Positions 21,019-30,760 of a stretch of DNA of 64,000 nt are shown here, in pieces. Positions within the stretch are counted from its first letter, which is position 1, and every line of letters starts with the position of its first letter. The notes under the pieces were generated by a model. That model saw only the letters and a list, made by a program, of their open reading frames with translations, did no database searches and was not told the origin of the DNA. Where the stretch lies: contig NZ_JAAN01000046.1 of NCBI RefSeq assembly GCF_000559025.1, forward strand, positions 1 to 64,000, given 5' to 3'. Position numbers and translations under genes: made by a program. This stretch comes from Luteimonas huabeiensis HB2. GTDB taxonomy: Bacteria > Pseudomonadota > Gammaproteobacteria > Xanthomonadales > Xanthomonadaceae.

Positions 21019-22010
21019 CCGGCCTACCTGCCAGCCCGGCATTGCTGGTCCTGCCCCGGCTGCGCATCCAGAACGCCAACGCGATCTCCAGTCCGTTGAC
21101 GCACGGCTTTCCCTCGATGACCGCGTTTCTCGGTTTCATGTGGGCGCTGGAACGCCGGCTTGCGGATACGGAGTTCGCCATTGCGCTGCAAAGCGTCGGT
21201 GTGATCTGTCATGGATTCCAGGAGCAGACGACCGAGGGCGGATACGTCAAGGCCTTCCGTTTGACGCGCAACCCGGTCGACAAGGACGGCGGCGCCGCCG
21301 CCATCGTCGAGGAAGGCCGCATCCACCTGGAGGTCACGCTCGTGTTCGGCGCGGACGGGCGCTTCACAGCGGAGGACGATACCCGCCGACAAGCCATCGC
21401 GGCCGGCATCGCCGCGGTTGTCGCCGGCATGCGGATCGCCGGTGGCAGCGTGTTCCTGCCGAATATCCAGGACCGCAACCTGCGACCCGCGCTCAGGATG
21501 CTGGACCAGGATGCGGAAATGGCTTCCAGGCAGTTCCGTCGCTGGCGGCGCCACTGGCTGCCCGGCTTCGCCCTGGTCTCCCGCGACGACCTGCTGCAGC
21601 AGCGCATCGCTCGCATGGCCGCCCAGGGCATGGGGCCGCTCGATGCCTGGCTCGACCTGTCGCGGTTCAACTGGCGATCGCATCGGATCGAGACCACGGA
21701 CGAGCGCACCGGCGAGCCCAAGGTCCGGATCGAATGGGATCACGACCGCACGGAGGGCTGGATCGTTCCGATCCCGGTCGGGTATGGCGCGCTGTCCGAC
21801 CTGCACGAGCCGGGCGCGGTCCGCAATGCGCGCGACACCGCCACCTCGTTCCGCTTCGTCGAAAGCTTGTACTCCATCGGCCAATGGATCGGCCCCCATC
21901 GGTTGACCCACCCCAGCCAGCTGCTCTGGTACGCGCACAGCGACGATGCCCGGCGCGTCTATCGCTGCCGGAACGATTACGCGCGTGGCTCTACTACCTC
22001 CAACGACTGA
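21015..22010 (+). CDS. cas5f: Cas5f (Csy2)
   Basis: A 331-residue Csy2/Cas5f, the partner of Cas8f that binds the 5' handle of the crRNA. Family signatures are LLVLPRLRIQNANAISSPLT, HGFPSMTAFLGFMWALER, CHGFQEQTTEGGYVKAFRLT and the C-terminal SLYSIGQWIGPHRLTHPSQLLWYAH (given in parts: SLYSIGQWIGPHR, HPSQLLWYAH). Its ATG overlaps the cas8f stop, as is normal in I-F operons. No unusual features. Confidence 0.96.
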   Translation: MTGLPASPALLVLPRLRIQNANAISSPLTHGFPSMTAFLGFMWALERRLADTEFAIALQSVGVICHGFQEQTTEGGYVKAFRLTRNPVDKDGGAAAIVEEGRIHLEVTLVFGADGRFTAEDDTRRQAIAAGIAAVVAGMRIAGGSVFLPNIQDRNLRPALRMLDQDAEMASRQFRRWRRHWLPGFALVSRDDLLQQRIARMAAQGMGPLDAWLDLSRFNWRSHRIETTDERTGEPKVRIEWDHDRTEGWIVPIPVGYGALSDLHEPGAVRNARDTATSFRFVESLYSIGQWIGPHRLTHPSQLLWYAHSDDARRVYRCRNDYARGSTTSND

Positions 22011-22031
22011 TCGAATCGAAAGGAACTCATC

Positions 22032-23069
22032 ATGTCCAAAGACCTCAAGACCGCCTCCGTCCTCGCCTTCGAGCGCAAGCTCGATCCGTCCGACGCCCTG
22101 TTCTTCGCCGGCAGCTGGGACGCGCGCGACGCATCCGCCGAGTGGAAGCCGGTCACGCTGCGAGAGAAATCCGTGCGCGGCACCATTTCCAATCGCCTGA
22201 AGGCCTCCGGGCAGGACCCCGCCAAGCTCGATGCCGCGATCCAGAGCCCTAACCTGCAGACTGTCGATGTCGCGGCACTGCCGGCCGATGCCGATACGCT
22301 GAAGGTCCAGTTCACCCTGCGCGTGCTCGGCGGTGCGGGTGCGCCGTCGGCCTGCAACGACGCCGCCTATCGCGAAAAGCTGCTCGCCACTGTCGCAGGC
22401 TACGTGCAGACTCACGGCTTCGGCGAACTGGCGCGCCGCTACGCCGCCAATCTCGCCAACGGCCGCTTCCTCTGGCGCAACCGGATCGGCGCCGAACAGG
22501 CGCGCGTGCATGTGGCGCACCTCAAGGAAGGCGTGCCCGTTGCGCAATGGACCTTCGACGCCCTGGCCCATCAGCTGCATGACCTCGCCGCTCCGCAAGA
22601 CGAGGCGCAGGCACTGGCGGAACTGGCCGCGCTGATCGCGGAAGGCCTGGCGGGGACCGCCCATGTCCTGCTGCAGGTCACCGCCTTCGTGCGCATCGGC
22701 CCGGGTCAGGAAGTGTTCCCCTCGCAGGAGCTGATCCTCGACCGCGGGCGCGGCGACAAGAGCAAGACCCTGTATGCCGTGGGCGAAGGCGACAAGGCCG
22801 TGGCCGCCATCCACTCGCAGAAGATCGGCAACGCCCTGCGCACCATCGACACCTGGTATCCGGGCGCCGAGGAAAACGGCCCGATCGCCGTGGAGCCCTA
22901 TGGATCGGTCACCACCCAGGGCAAGGCCTGGCGCCAGCCCAAGGAAAAGAAGGACTTCTACAACCTGCTCGACGGCTGGATCCTCAAGGACAAGGCGCCG
23001 GAGCCGGAGCAACAGCACTTCGTCGTCGCCACCCTGATCCGCGGCGGCGTGTTCGGCGAAGCGGGCTGA
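22032..23069 (+). CDS. cas7f: Cas7f (Csy3) backbone subunit
   Basis: A 345-residue Csy3, six copies of which form the crRNA-binding backbone on a 32-nt spacer. Characteristic stretches are [22 protein letters not shown], the Lys/Arg-rich [24 protein letters not shown] and the C-terminal [24 protein letters not shown] clear ribosome site (AAAGGAA) precedes the ATG. The first gap of the operon, 21 bp after cas5f, fits separate high-level translation of the most abundant subunit. A 26-nt guide such as the mini-CRISPR RNA would seat one Cas7f fewer. Confidence 0.97.
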   Translation: MSKDLKTASVLAFERKLDPSDALFFAGSWDARDASAEWKPVTLREKSVRGTISNRLKASGQDPAKLDAAIQSPNLQTVDVAALPADADTLKVQFTLRVLGGAGAPSACNDAAYREKLLATVAGYVQTHGFGELARRYAANLANGRFLWRNRIGAEQARVHVAHLKEGVPVAQWTFDALAHQLHDLAAPQDEAQALAELAALIAEGLAGTAHVLLQVTAFVRIGPGQEVFPSQELILDRGRGDKSKTLYAVGEGDKAVAAIHSQKIGNALRTIDTWYPGAEENGPIAVEPYGSVTTQGKAWRQPKEKKDFYNLLDGWILKDKAPEPEQQHFVVATLIRGGVFGEAG

Positions 23070-23074
23070 GCGTC

Positions 23075-23641
23075 ATGACCACGCACTACATCGACATCAC
23101 CGTCGTGCCGGACCCGGAAACGCCGGCCCCGCAGGTGCTGGGCACGTTGTACGACCGCCTTCACCTGGAGCTGGTGCGGCAGCGCGCGGACGACATCGGC
23201 GTGAGCTTTCCGGACTACAGCGTGACGCCGCGGACGTTGGGCAATCGGCTGCGGCTGCACGGAAGCGAGAGCCGCCTGCAGGGTTTCCTGGACTCGGGCT
23301 GGCTGAAAGGAGTCAAGGACCATGTCCGCGTGACCGACATTGCCGAGGTTCCGCGTGGTGTCGCCCACCGTACCGTTCAGCGCCGGCAGTTCAAGACCAG
23401 CGCGGAGCGGCTGCGCAGGCGGCGCATGCGGCGCAAGGGCGAAACCCCCGAGCAAGCGGCACGGGCGATCCCGGATACGGTGGAGCGGCGTCCCACCCTG
23501 CCGTATGCGCGCCTGCGCAGCCGCAGCACCGGCCAGCCTTTCTGCCTCTTCATCGCACTCGGTCCGCTCGCCTCGGTAGCCACCACCGGCCGGTTCAACA
23601 GTCATGGCCTGAGCGCCGCCGCGACCATCCCCTGGTTCTGA
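23075..23641 (+). CDS. cas6f: Cas6f (Csy4) crRNA endoribonuclease
   Basis: A 188-residue Csy4 that cuts precursor crRNA at the 3' base of the repeat hairpin and stays bound to it. The catalytic His is at residue 30 (LYDRLHLELV), in the position of His29 of P. aeruginosa Csy4. The arginine-rich helix for the RNA major groove is TSAERLRRRRMRRKGE. The end FSHGL-like motif is FNSHGLSAAATIPWF. It is the last gene of the cas8f-cas5f-cas7f-cas6f operon and lies 130 bp upstream of the first array repeat. Both mini-CRISPR repeats keep the CTGCC/GGCAG stem it recognises. Confidence 0.96.
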   Translation: MTTHYIDITVVPDPETPAPQVLGTLYDRLHLELVRQRADDIGVSFPDYSVTPRTLGNRLRLHGSESRLQGFLDSGWLKGVKDHVRVTDIAEVPRGVAHRTVQRRQFKTSAERLRRRRMRRKGETPEQAARAIPDTVERRPTLPYARLRSRSTGQPFCLFIALGPLASVATTGRFNSHGLSAAATIPWF

Positions 23642-23770
23642 CCCTTTTTGCGGAGGGTCTGCGAGATCTTTGAAAATCAATGGCTTGGGATCGCCGTCCT
23701 CAAAAGGGGCGGCGAGTCACTTGGGATAGAAATCTCTTTCGCTAAAGGAGCTTAGGAGCAAATTACTCTT
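23642..23770 (+). promoter_or_regulatory. CRISPR leader with IHF-type site
   Basis: This AT-richer stretch between cas6f and the first repeat is the array leader. Positions 23675-23687 read AATCAATGGCTTG, an exact match to the IHF consensus WATCAANNNNTTR. IHF bending of the leader is known to direct Cas1-Cas2/3 integration in type I-F. The leader also contains a purine-rich block next to the first repeat. Orientation agrees with the repeat sequence: the array is transcribed on the plus strand. Confidence 0.8.
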
Positions 23771-26141
23771 GTTCGCTGCCGCGTAGGCAGCTCAGAAGAC
23801 CGGCGGCAACATAGCCGCGCACGTAGCTGCGTTCGCTGCCGCGTAGGCAGCTCAGAAGCCGGGCACTCCCCGGGCGGCCGTTTTTCCGAGGTTCGCTGCC
23901 GCGTAGGCAGCTCAGAAGCCTGAGCGCCGCATCGCGGCACGCTTGGAATCGTTCGCTGCCGCGTAGGCAGCTCAGAAGGTGCTACCGGCAACAGCGCCGT
24001 GGACGCCACCGTTCGCTGCCGCGTAGGCAGCTCAGAAGTCGGCCTGATCTCGTATTCGACATTCGAGTTCGTTCGCTGCCGCGTAGGCAGCTCAGAAGCT
24101 CGTCTGTCGAAGCTCTTGGATGTCCTGCTCGTTCGCTGCCGCGTAGGCAGCTCAGAAGTTGCCCGGCTCCCACGCAATCGACCCGAGTGCGTTCGCTGCC
24201 GCGTAGGCAGCTCAGAAGGCCCACAAGACGGTCCACGACTACCCCGGAGGGTTCGCTGCCGCGTAGGCAGCTCAGAAGGATGAGGCGTGGGCGGCAGACG
24301 TCAGGCGAATGGTTCGCTGCCGCGTAGGCAGCTCAGAAGAACGCGCCGATGACCCGCAGGGTGTCGTGAACGTTCGCTGCCGCGTAGGCAGCTCAGAAGT
24401 TGAGAAGTGGGCGATGAAGGATCGTTACTCGGTTCGCTGCCGCGTAGGCAGCTCAGAAGAACACTGCCCATGTTGGTCGAAACGGCCAACAGTTCGCTGC
24501 CGCGTAGGCAGCTCAGAAGGGTCGGGTCCGGCACCTGCCGGATGGCCGCCCGTTCGCTGCCGCGTAGGCAGCTCAGAAGAACGGCGCAGACGGGCGCCGG
24601 GGTTGGCGATAGTTCGCTGCCGCGTAGGCAGCTCAGAAGACGGTGACGTCTGGCAGGACCATCCCGGCGTAGTTCGCTGCCGCGTAGGCAGCTCAGAAGT
24701 CGTCCACCTGATCGGCGTTGTCGTAAGGTTCGTTCGCTGCCGCGTAGGCAGCTCAGAAGAAGCCCGCGCCGAAGGGCAAGGGCAAGTCGAAGTTCGCTGC
24801 CGCGTAGGCAGCTCAGAAGTGTGCCGCGCTGGACAAGCGCGGGGATCGACAGTTCGCTGCCGCGTAGGCAGCTCAGAAGATCGGCGGTCAGTTGTCGTTG
24901 CTGATGCTGATGTTCGCTGCCGCGTAGGCAGCTCAGAAGTGCACGAGCTCGTCGCAGCGAGGAAGGCGGCCGTTCGCTGCCGCGTAGGCAGCTCAGAAGA
25001 TCCAGGGGCTGCCCGCGGCGACCGCGCTCGAGTTCGCTGCCGCGTAGGCAGCTCAGAAGACATCCGTCGGCGCTACGGATTGCCGTTCGTGGTTCGCTGC
25101 CGCGTAGGCAGCTCAGAAGCAATCCTTGCGCAGAACAGGGATCGGCTACTTGTTCGCTGCCGCGTAGGCAGCTCAGAAGCTGCACGATGCGACCTACGGG
25201 GGTAGTGAAATGTTCGCTGCCGCGTAGGCAGCTCAGAAGGCGCGGGTCGAGACGGTCAACGCCCTTGAGGCGTTCGCTGCCGCGTAGGCAGCTCAGAAGG
25301 GTCGAAACGCAGGAGTGGTTCGAGGCAAAAGGTTCGCTGCCGCGTAGGCAGCTCAGAAGATCAACGAACTGCAACACGTCTGCCACCAGCGGTTCGCTGC
25401 CGCGTAGGCAGCTCAGAAGCGGATGGAGTGACCGACGCCATGAAGCAATCGGTTCGCTGCCGCGTAGGCAGCTCAGAAGATGAAGCAATCGCATCCCGAA
25501 CTCGTGAAGGCGTTCGCTGCCGCGTAGGCAGCTCAGAAGAGCGTAGGTCATCGGGCCCGAATTCGTGGCCCGTTCGCTGCCGCGTAGGCAGCTCAGAAGG
25601 ACCGCGAGCAGGCCCGCTTGGTAGCGGGCAGGTTCGCTGCCGCGTAGGCAGCTCAGAAGGCATCAATCGGGAGGGGCTGCACCCCTCCCCCGTTCGCTGC
25701 CGCGTAGGCAGCTCAGAAGTCGGCAAGGGGCGAGACCTGGAGGTTGGAGCGGTTCGCTGCCGCGTAGGCAGCTCAGAAGGTCGCGGCGGTCGGGCTGGTG
25801 TTCCTCGGGATGTTCGCTGCCGCGTAGGCAGCTCAGAAGTGGGCCGCCGCAACGGAGACTCGTCTATGCGTGTTCGCTGCCGCGTAGGCAGCTCAGAAGG
25901 CGGCGGGCGGGCGCATTCTGGGCGTTAGGGTGTTCGCTGCCGCGTAGGCAGCTCAGAAGGAGTGGGAGGGCGCCCACGTCGCCGGCGACCGGTTCGCTGC
26001 CGCGTAGGCAGCTCAGAAGATACCCAGGACCCACAGGGCCAGGCAGGCGACGTTCGCTGCCGCGTAGGCAGCTCAGAAGTCCGGGGGTCATCCGAGACCG
26101 CAGCAGCCACGCCGTTCGCCGCGACACATGCGGTACAGAAG
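23771..26141 (+). CRISPR. Type I-F CRISPR array, 39 intact repeats plus a degenerate terminal repeat
   Basis: A 28-bp repeat starts with GTTCGCTGCC, carries the hairpin CTGCC-GCGTA-GGCAG and ends CTCAGAAG, the I-F consensus architecture. Repeats begin at 23771 and every 60 bp to 24251, then at 24312 and every 60 bp to 26052. All 39 appear identical. Spacers are 32 nt except one of 33 nt (24279-24311) and the last of 34 nt (26080-26113). A decayed repeat (19/28) at 26114-26141 closes the array and marks the old end. Spacers at 25420-25451 and 25480-25511 overlap on the same target. Long open frames across the array arise because 60 is divisible by 3. Confidence 0.99.
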
Positions 26142-26425
26142 CCCCACTTCCAGGGATCGCCCGCGCGTGATCGGGCCAGATCAGACTTTTCCTACACGCC
26201 ATGCCGGCACTGCCCTACTGTGGCTTGCGGGATGCGGCGACACACTGTGCGGGCCCCGGCGGCACGGTCATGCGAAATGCAGGGAGAGCTGCTCCGCAAG
26301 GGAAAACTGGCCGCCATCTGAGCACATGGGGGATGCCGGGCCGGGGCACATTCTTCGATTCCTCACGCAGGGCGGCGCGGCCGCGTGCGGTGCGTGCGGT
26401 CGGCAAGGCGCGTGGGCCTGTGGGG

Positions 26426-27361
26426 TCAGGCGGCCAGGGTGCGTTCGTAGGCTTGCAGGTGGCACCAGGCGGCGGCGAGGCGTGGGGCGTCGGTGCCGGT
26501 AGCGCGCACGCGCTCGAGCATGTCGCCGACGATGTGCGCGGCTTCCACGCGGCGGCCGGCTTCGAGGTCGTGCAGCATCGAGGCCTTCATCGGCGAGCCG
26601 GGCTCGGTGAGCTGGCGCAGTGCGGTCTGCTGGGCGGCGGCGGGCACGGGGTGCCCGGCGGCTTCGGCGGCGGCGAGCGTTTCGGCGTAGAGGGCGCGCA
26701 CGAAGTCGGGGCCGCCTTCGGTGGCGGCGATCGTGCCGACGTCGGTGCGCATCAGGCAGGTGGCGGCGGCCAGCGTGGCGAGGAAGGTGAACTTGTTCCA
26801 CTGCTCGCCGGCGATGTCGGGGGCGTGCAGGTGTCGGATGCCGGCGGCTTCGCACAGCGCGGCGAAGCTGCGGCAGCGCGCGCTGTCTTGGCCGTCGCGC
26901 TCGCCGAAGGTGATCGAGGCGGCGCGGGTATGGTGTCGGATGCTGCCGTCGGGGGCCTGGGTGGCGCTGATGAAGCACAGCCCGCCGATGACGTTGTCGG
27001 GACCGAAGCGGGCGTCCAGCGCCGCGTAGTGGCGCAGGCCGTTGAGGATCGGCAGGACCGCGGTGCCGGGCCCGACGACGGGGGCGATGGCCTCGATGGC
27101 GCTGTCGAGATCGTAGGCCTTGCAGCTGAGCAGGACCAGGTCGAAGGGCTGCTGCGCGGCGATGGCGGGGGCGTCTTCGGCGGTGAGGCAGCGCACGGGG
27201 ATGTCGGCGTCGCCCAGCGGGCTGCGCAGGCGCAGGCCGTCGCGGGCGAGCGCTGCGGCGCGCGCGGGCCGGACCAGGAAGGCGATGTCGGCGCCCGATT
27301 GGGCCAGCCGCCCGCCGAAGTAGCCGCCGGTGCCGCCGGCGCCCAGGACCAGGATCCGCAT
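26426..27361 (-). CDS. Ketopantoate reductase family protein (2-dehydropantoate 2-reductase)
   Basis: A 311-residue PanE/ApbA-family NADPH oxidoreductase. The Rossmann motif is MRILVLGAGGTGGYFGGRLAQ, the catalytic Lys lies in LLSCKAYDLDSAIEAI, and the C-terminal helical domain carries QWNKFTFLATLAAATCL and the SSMxxD-like PMKASMLHDLEAGRRVE. PanE makes pantoate for coenzyme A. Several paralogues of unknown substrate share this fold, so the symbol panE is withheld. The start at 27361 is fixed by the Rossmann motif. It lies beyond a 284-bp gap after the CRISPR array in which nothing was recognised. Confidence 0.9.
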   Translation of the reverse strand: MRILVLGAGGTGGYFGGRLAQSGADIAFLVRPARAAALARDGLRLRSPLGDADIPVRCLTAEDAPAIAAQQPFDLVLLSCKAYDLDSAIEAIAPVVGPGTAVLPILNGLRHYAALDARFGPDNVIGGLCFISATQAPDGSIRHHTRAASITFGERDGQDSARCRSFAALCEAAGIRHLHAPDIAGEQWNKFTFLATLAAATCLMRTDVGTIAATEGGPDFVRALYAETLAAAEAAGHPVPAAAQQTALRQLTEPGSPMKASMLHDLEAGRRVEAAHIVGDMLERVRATGTDAPRLAAAWCHLQAYERTLAA

Positions 27362-27463
27362 GTCGTGCTCCGTCGCGAGAGAGCGCACGATCATAGCGCC
27401 GGGCGGAAACGACGACGGGCGCGACCCGGAGGCCGCGCCCGTCGCGGTGCGCGCGGGAGGCGC

Positions 27464-27970
27464 TTACTGGACGACGTTGAATTCGCGCGTCTGCACGACG
27501 TTGCCGTCCAGCGAGACTTCGATCCGGTACTTGCCGACCGGCCAGTTCTCCGTGTTGTTGATCCTGAAGTTGGTCACGCCGGGGCCGGAGAAGTCCAGGC
27601 GCTGGCTGGATTCCTCGACGAGCTGGCCGTCCTGGAAGGTCCAGCGCGCGCGCAGCTCGCCGCTGTGATCGGCCGAGGCCTGGGTGATCACCGAGGCGAT
27701 GATGGTGCGGTCGGTGGGGGCGAAGTCGGTCTTGGGATCGGCGACGCGTTCGCTGTCGCTGGCCTGGGTGCCGAGCACGATCTCGGTCACCTGCACCGAC
27801 GGGCCCGCCGGCGGCTGTTCGGCGGGCGTGGCGGGCGCGGGAGCGGTGGGCGCCGTGGCCGGCGGGGGCGTGGTCTCGTCGGGCGTGCCGCGGTCGCGGT
27901 TGCAGGCGCTCAGGCCGAGGGTGCTGGCGAGCGCGATCGCGAGGGCGAGTGTGGTTCGGGTCTGGGTCAT
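27464..27970 (-). CDS. Lipoprotein, unknown function
   Basis: A 168-residue lipoprotein: signal peptide MTQTRTTLALAIALASTLG, lipobox LSAC with acylated Cys23, then a Pro/Ala/Thr-rich linker of about 35 residues. A C-terminal beta-sandwich-like domain follows (VQVTEIVLGTQASDSERV...NWPVGKYRIEVSLDGNVVQTREFNV). The final domain resembles Ig-like or ligand-binding modules, but no named family is certain. It lies 44 bp downstream of the LysM gene on the same strand, which suggests an envelope-related pair. Confidence 0.82.
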   Translation of the reverse strand: MTQTRTTLALAIALASTLGLSACNRDRGTPDETTPPPATAPTAPAPATPAEQPPAGPSVQVTEIVLGTQASDSERVADPKTDFAPTDRTIIASVITQASADHSGELRARWTFQDGQLVEESSQRLDFSGPGVTNFRINNTENWPVGKYRIEVSLDGNVVQTREFNVVQ

Positions 27971-28014
27971 GGGCCGTGTCCTTGGGTTCGCGGGAAGTCG
28001 GAAGGAGGCGTCGT

Positions 28015-28383
28015 TCAGGCGCCGGCGTCGCGCGGGGGAATCCGCAGTACCTGGCCGGGCTGGATCAGGTCGGGATCGTCGAGCTGGTCGCGGTTGGCCT
28101 CGAAGATGTCCTTCCAGTGGTTCGGCGAGCCGTAGTACTGCTTGGAGATGGCGGAGAGGTTCTCGCCCTTGGCGACGGTGTGCGAGCGCGCGCCCGAGGT
28201 CGCCTCGGTCGACTGGACCGAGCCTTTCACGCCGCCGAAGTCGGCCTTGGGGGACTGCGCGGTCTGCTCGCTGCTCTGCACGTGGCCGCTCACCTTGGAG
28301 AAGTCGGCCTTGGGCGAGGCGTTCGCGCTGCCGCCTTTCAGCGAAAGCGACGCGGGGTCTGGGGTCTTGCGGGTGTCGCTCAT
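28015..28383 (-). CDS. LysM domain protein
   Basis: A 122-residue protein with two imperfect repeats of KADFSKVSGHVQSSEQTAQSP / KADFGGVKGSVQSTEATSGA (each under 21 residues) at 25-64. A C-terminal LysM domain follows (SHTVAKGENLSAISKQYYGS...IFEANRDQLDDPDLIQPGQVLRIP). There is no signal peptide, as in the cytoplasmic YgaU/Kbp (potassium-binding) group. LysM modules usually bind peptidoglycan; in Kbp-like proteins the domain serves small-molecule or ion sensing. Confidence 0.88.
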   Translation of the reverse strand: MSDTRKTPDPASLSLKGGSANASPKADFSKVSGHVQSSEQTAQSPKADFGGVKGSVQSTEATSGARSHTVAKGENLSAISKQYYGSPNHWKDIFEANRDQLDDPDLIQPGQVLRIPPRDAGA

Positions 28384-28483
28384 GCGCCCTCCGGTCTGCT
28401 GCCTGCAGGTTGGGATGATGGAAGCGGCGGCAGCCTCGCACGCGGAAAGTTAAGACCGCATGTCCGGAATGTGAAACGCGTCG

Positions 28484-29302
28484 CTATTGGCGGATCTCGC
28501 GCGCCGGGCGCGGCGGCGCCAGGCCGGGGGTGGTGCGCCAGGGGTTGATGTCGAGCCCGCCGCGGCGGGTGTAGCGGGCCTCCACCGACAGGGCCGCCGG
28601 GCGCGCGCGCTGCAGCAGGTCGAGGAAGATGCGTTCGGCGCACTGCTCGTGGAACTCGGCGTGGTCGCGGAAGGACACCAGGTAGCGCAGCAGACCGGCG
28701 CGGTCCAGGCGCGGGCCGCGGTAGGCGATGCGCAGCGTGGCCCAGTCGGGCTGGCCGGTCACCGGGCAGTTCGACTTCAGCAGCTCCGAGCGCAGGGTCT
28801 CCTCGACGAGGGTGCCGGCCTCGGCGCGCAGGTGGCCGGGCTCGGGTGGGCCGTAGGCGTCGATGTCGAGGTCGAGCCCGTCGAGGTCGATGGCGTCGTC
28901 GGGCCCGGCGGAGAACGGCGGCAGGCCGGGGGCGACGTCCACCGGCGCGCCGGCGGCGGCGGAGAGGTCGCCGGCGATCGTCGCGAAGGCCGCCTCGCGG
29001 GTCTGGAAGCGCGCGGCGTTGAGGGAGTTCAGGTACAGCTTGAGCGACTTGGACTCGATCAGGTTCGGCGAGTCGGCCGGCACGGTCAGGGTGGCGGTGG
29101 CGACCACCGGCTTGCCTCGCGCGTCCAGCCAGCCCAGCTCGTAGGCGTGCCAGCGGTCGGCGCCGGCGAAGGGCAGGGCGGCGGGTTCGAGGCCGAGCGC
29201 GGCGCGGCCCTGCGCGCGCGGGATCGGGAACAGCAGCGCCGGGTCGTAGCGGTCCGGGTAGGCGACGCTGCGGCCGAGGCTGGAATCTTGGGGCGTGCTC
29301 AT
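28484..29302 (-). CDS. queF: NADPH-dependent 7-cyano-7-deazaguanine reductase QueF
   Basis: A 272-residue long-form (bimodular) QueF that reduces preQ0 to preQ1 in queuosine biosynthesis. The substrate motif [17 protein letters not shown], the catalytic Cys in [14 protein letters not shown] and the [14 protein letters not shown] / [14 protein letters not shown] end are all present. The ATG at 29302 ([21 protein letters not shown]) gives the family length. No other queuosine genes are nearby. Confidence 0.95.
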   Translation of the reverse strand: MSTPQDSSLGRSVAYPDRYDPALLFPIPRAQGRAALGLEPAALPFAGADRWHAYELGWLDARGKPVVATATLTVPADSPNLIESKSLKLYLNSLNAARFQTREAAFATIAGDLSAAAGAPVDVAPGLPPFSAGPDDAIDLDGLDLDIDAYGPPEPGHLRAEAGTLVEETLRSELLKSNCPVTGQPDWATLRIAYRGPRLDRAGLLRYLVSFRDHAEFHEQCAERIFLDLLQRARPAALSVEARYTRRGGLDINPWRTTPGLAPPRPAREIRQ

Positions 29303-29363
29303 GGCGCCAGTGTAGGCGCTGGAGCGCGCCGTATCCGGCACGCGGCCGGAACGGCACGCGCGC

Positions 29364-30683
29364 CTAGCCTGCGTTGCCGCCTTCCAGGTAGTCCAGGGCG
29401 AGCTGCAGCATCGCGCGCAGGCCGAGGTCGAGGGCGGATTCGTCGACGTCGAACTGCGGCGAGTGGTTGCTGGGCGCGCCCGCGGGATCGGCGCCGACCG
29501 GGGTGGCGCCGACGAAGAAGAACAGTCCCGGCACTTCCCTGGCGTACAGCGAGAAGTCCTCGGCGCCCATGATCAGCGGCATGTCCACGACCTTGTCGGG
29601 ACCGGCCACGGCTTCCAGGCTCGGGCGCATCCGCGCGGTCAGTGCGGGATCGTTGTAGGTGACCGGGTTGCCCTCGTCGGCGGGGATGCGCGCCTGCACG
29701 GTGGCGCCGTTGGCGGCGGCCACGTGCTCGGCGACGTGGTTGAGGCGGCGGAACACGTCGGCGCGCATGTCCTCGTCGAAGGTGCGGATGGTGCCAACCA
29801 TCTCCACCGAGTCGGGGATGATGTTGTAGCGGATGCCGCCCTCGATCGCGCCGAAGCTCACCACCACCGGCTGCCGGCTGATGTCCATCTGGCGGCTGAC
29901 GATGGCCTGCGACTGGTTGACGATCTGCGCCGCGGCCACGATCGGGTCCACGCCGCCCCAGGGCCGCGAGCCGTGGGTCTGGCGGCCGATCACCTTCAGC
30001 TCGAAGCGGTCCGAGGCGGCCATGGTGGGGCCCGCGCGCACGCCCAGGCGGTCGGCGTTGAGGGTGCTGAAGACGTGCAGGCCGAACACCGCCTCCGGGC
30101 GGAAGTCGGCGAACACGCCCTCCTTCAGCATCAGGCCCGCGCCGCCCTCCTCGCCCTCCGGGGCGCCTTCCTCGGCGGGCTGGAACACGAACAGGATCTC
30201 GCCGGGCAGTTCGTCGCGCATGCCGACCAGCGCCTCGGCCACGCCCATCAGGATCGCGGTGTGGGCGTCGTGGCCGCAGGCGTGCATGACGCCGGTGGTC
30301 TGGCCGCGGTAGGTGTCGGTGACCTTGGAGGCGAACGGCAGGCCAGTCTGTTCGGTGACCGGCAGCGCGTCCATGTCCGCGCGCAGGGCGATGCGCGGAC
30401 CGGGACGGCCGCCCTTCAGCACCGCGGTCACGCCGGTGTGGGCGATGCCGGTGCGCGGTTCCAGCCCGAGCGCGCGCAGGTGATCGGCCACCTTGGCGCC
30501 GGTGCGGGTCTCGCGGTTGGAGAGTTCGGGATGCTGGTGGATGTCGCGGCGCCAGGCGACCACCTTGTCCTGCAGGGCGGCGGCGGCGCGGGCGACTTCC
30601 GGCCGCTGCGGGGCCTGGGCGACGGCGAGGGCGGGCAGGACGGCGCAGCAGGCGCCGAGCAGCGCGGTGGCGAGGCGTGGCAT
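29364..30683 (-). CDS. Secreted M20 family amidohydrolase (copy 1)
   Basis: A 439-residue M20D metallo-amidohydrolase/carboxypeptidase related to hippurate hydrolase and IAA-amino-acid hydrolase. It has a signal peptide ([22 protein letters not shown]). Metal-site motifs are [37 protein letters not shown] and the C-terminal [10 protein letters not shown]; the dimerisation-domain motif [16 protein letters not shown] is present. It hydrolyses N-acyl amino acids or small peptides, probably in the periplasm. A close paralogue with the same layout lies immediately upstream on the same strand, so the pair arose by tandem duplication and may form an operon (77-bp gap). Confidence 0.92.
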   Translation of the reverse strand: MPRLATALLGACCAVLPALAVAQAPQRPEVARAAAALQDKVVAWRRDIHQHPELSNRETRTGAKVADHLRALGLEPRTGIAHTGVTAVLKGGRPGPRIALRADMDALPVTEQTGLPFASKVTDTYRGQTTGVMHACGHDAHTAILMGVAEALVGMRDELPGEILFVFQPAEEGAPEGEEGGAGLMLKEGVFADFRPEAVFGLHVFSTLNADRLGVRAGPTMAASDRFELKVIGRQTHGSRPWGGVDPIVAAAQIVNQSQAIVSRQMDISRQPVVVSFGAIEGGIRYNIIPDSVEMVGTIRTFDEDMRADVFRRLNHVAEHVAAANGATVQARIPADEGNPVTYNDPALTARMRPSLEAVAGPDKVVDMPLIMGAEDFSLYAREVPGLFFFVGATPVGADPAGAPSNHSPQFDVDESALDLGLRAMLQLALDYLEGGNAG

Positions 30684-30760
30684 CGGAACGGCTCCCTGGA
30701 GTGTCGAGGCGATGCTAGACGATTTCCGACGCCGCGGTCGCCAGGATGTCCGGCGCGGCG

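Noticed and set aside
23752..26202. Long open frames encoding repeated LLSCLRGSE, VRCRVGSSE and SELPTRQRT peptides
   Set aside because: They are artefacts of the CRISPR array: the 60-bp repeat-spacer unit is a multiple of three and the repeat has no stop in these frames.
26142..26425. Possible gene or second CRISPR element after the array
   Set aside because: No further repeat-like sequence beyond 26141 and no frame with coding character; short frames there have no supporting features.
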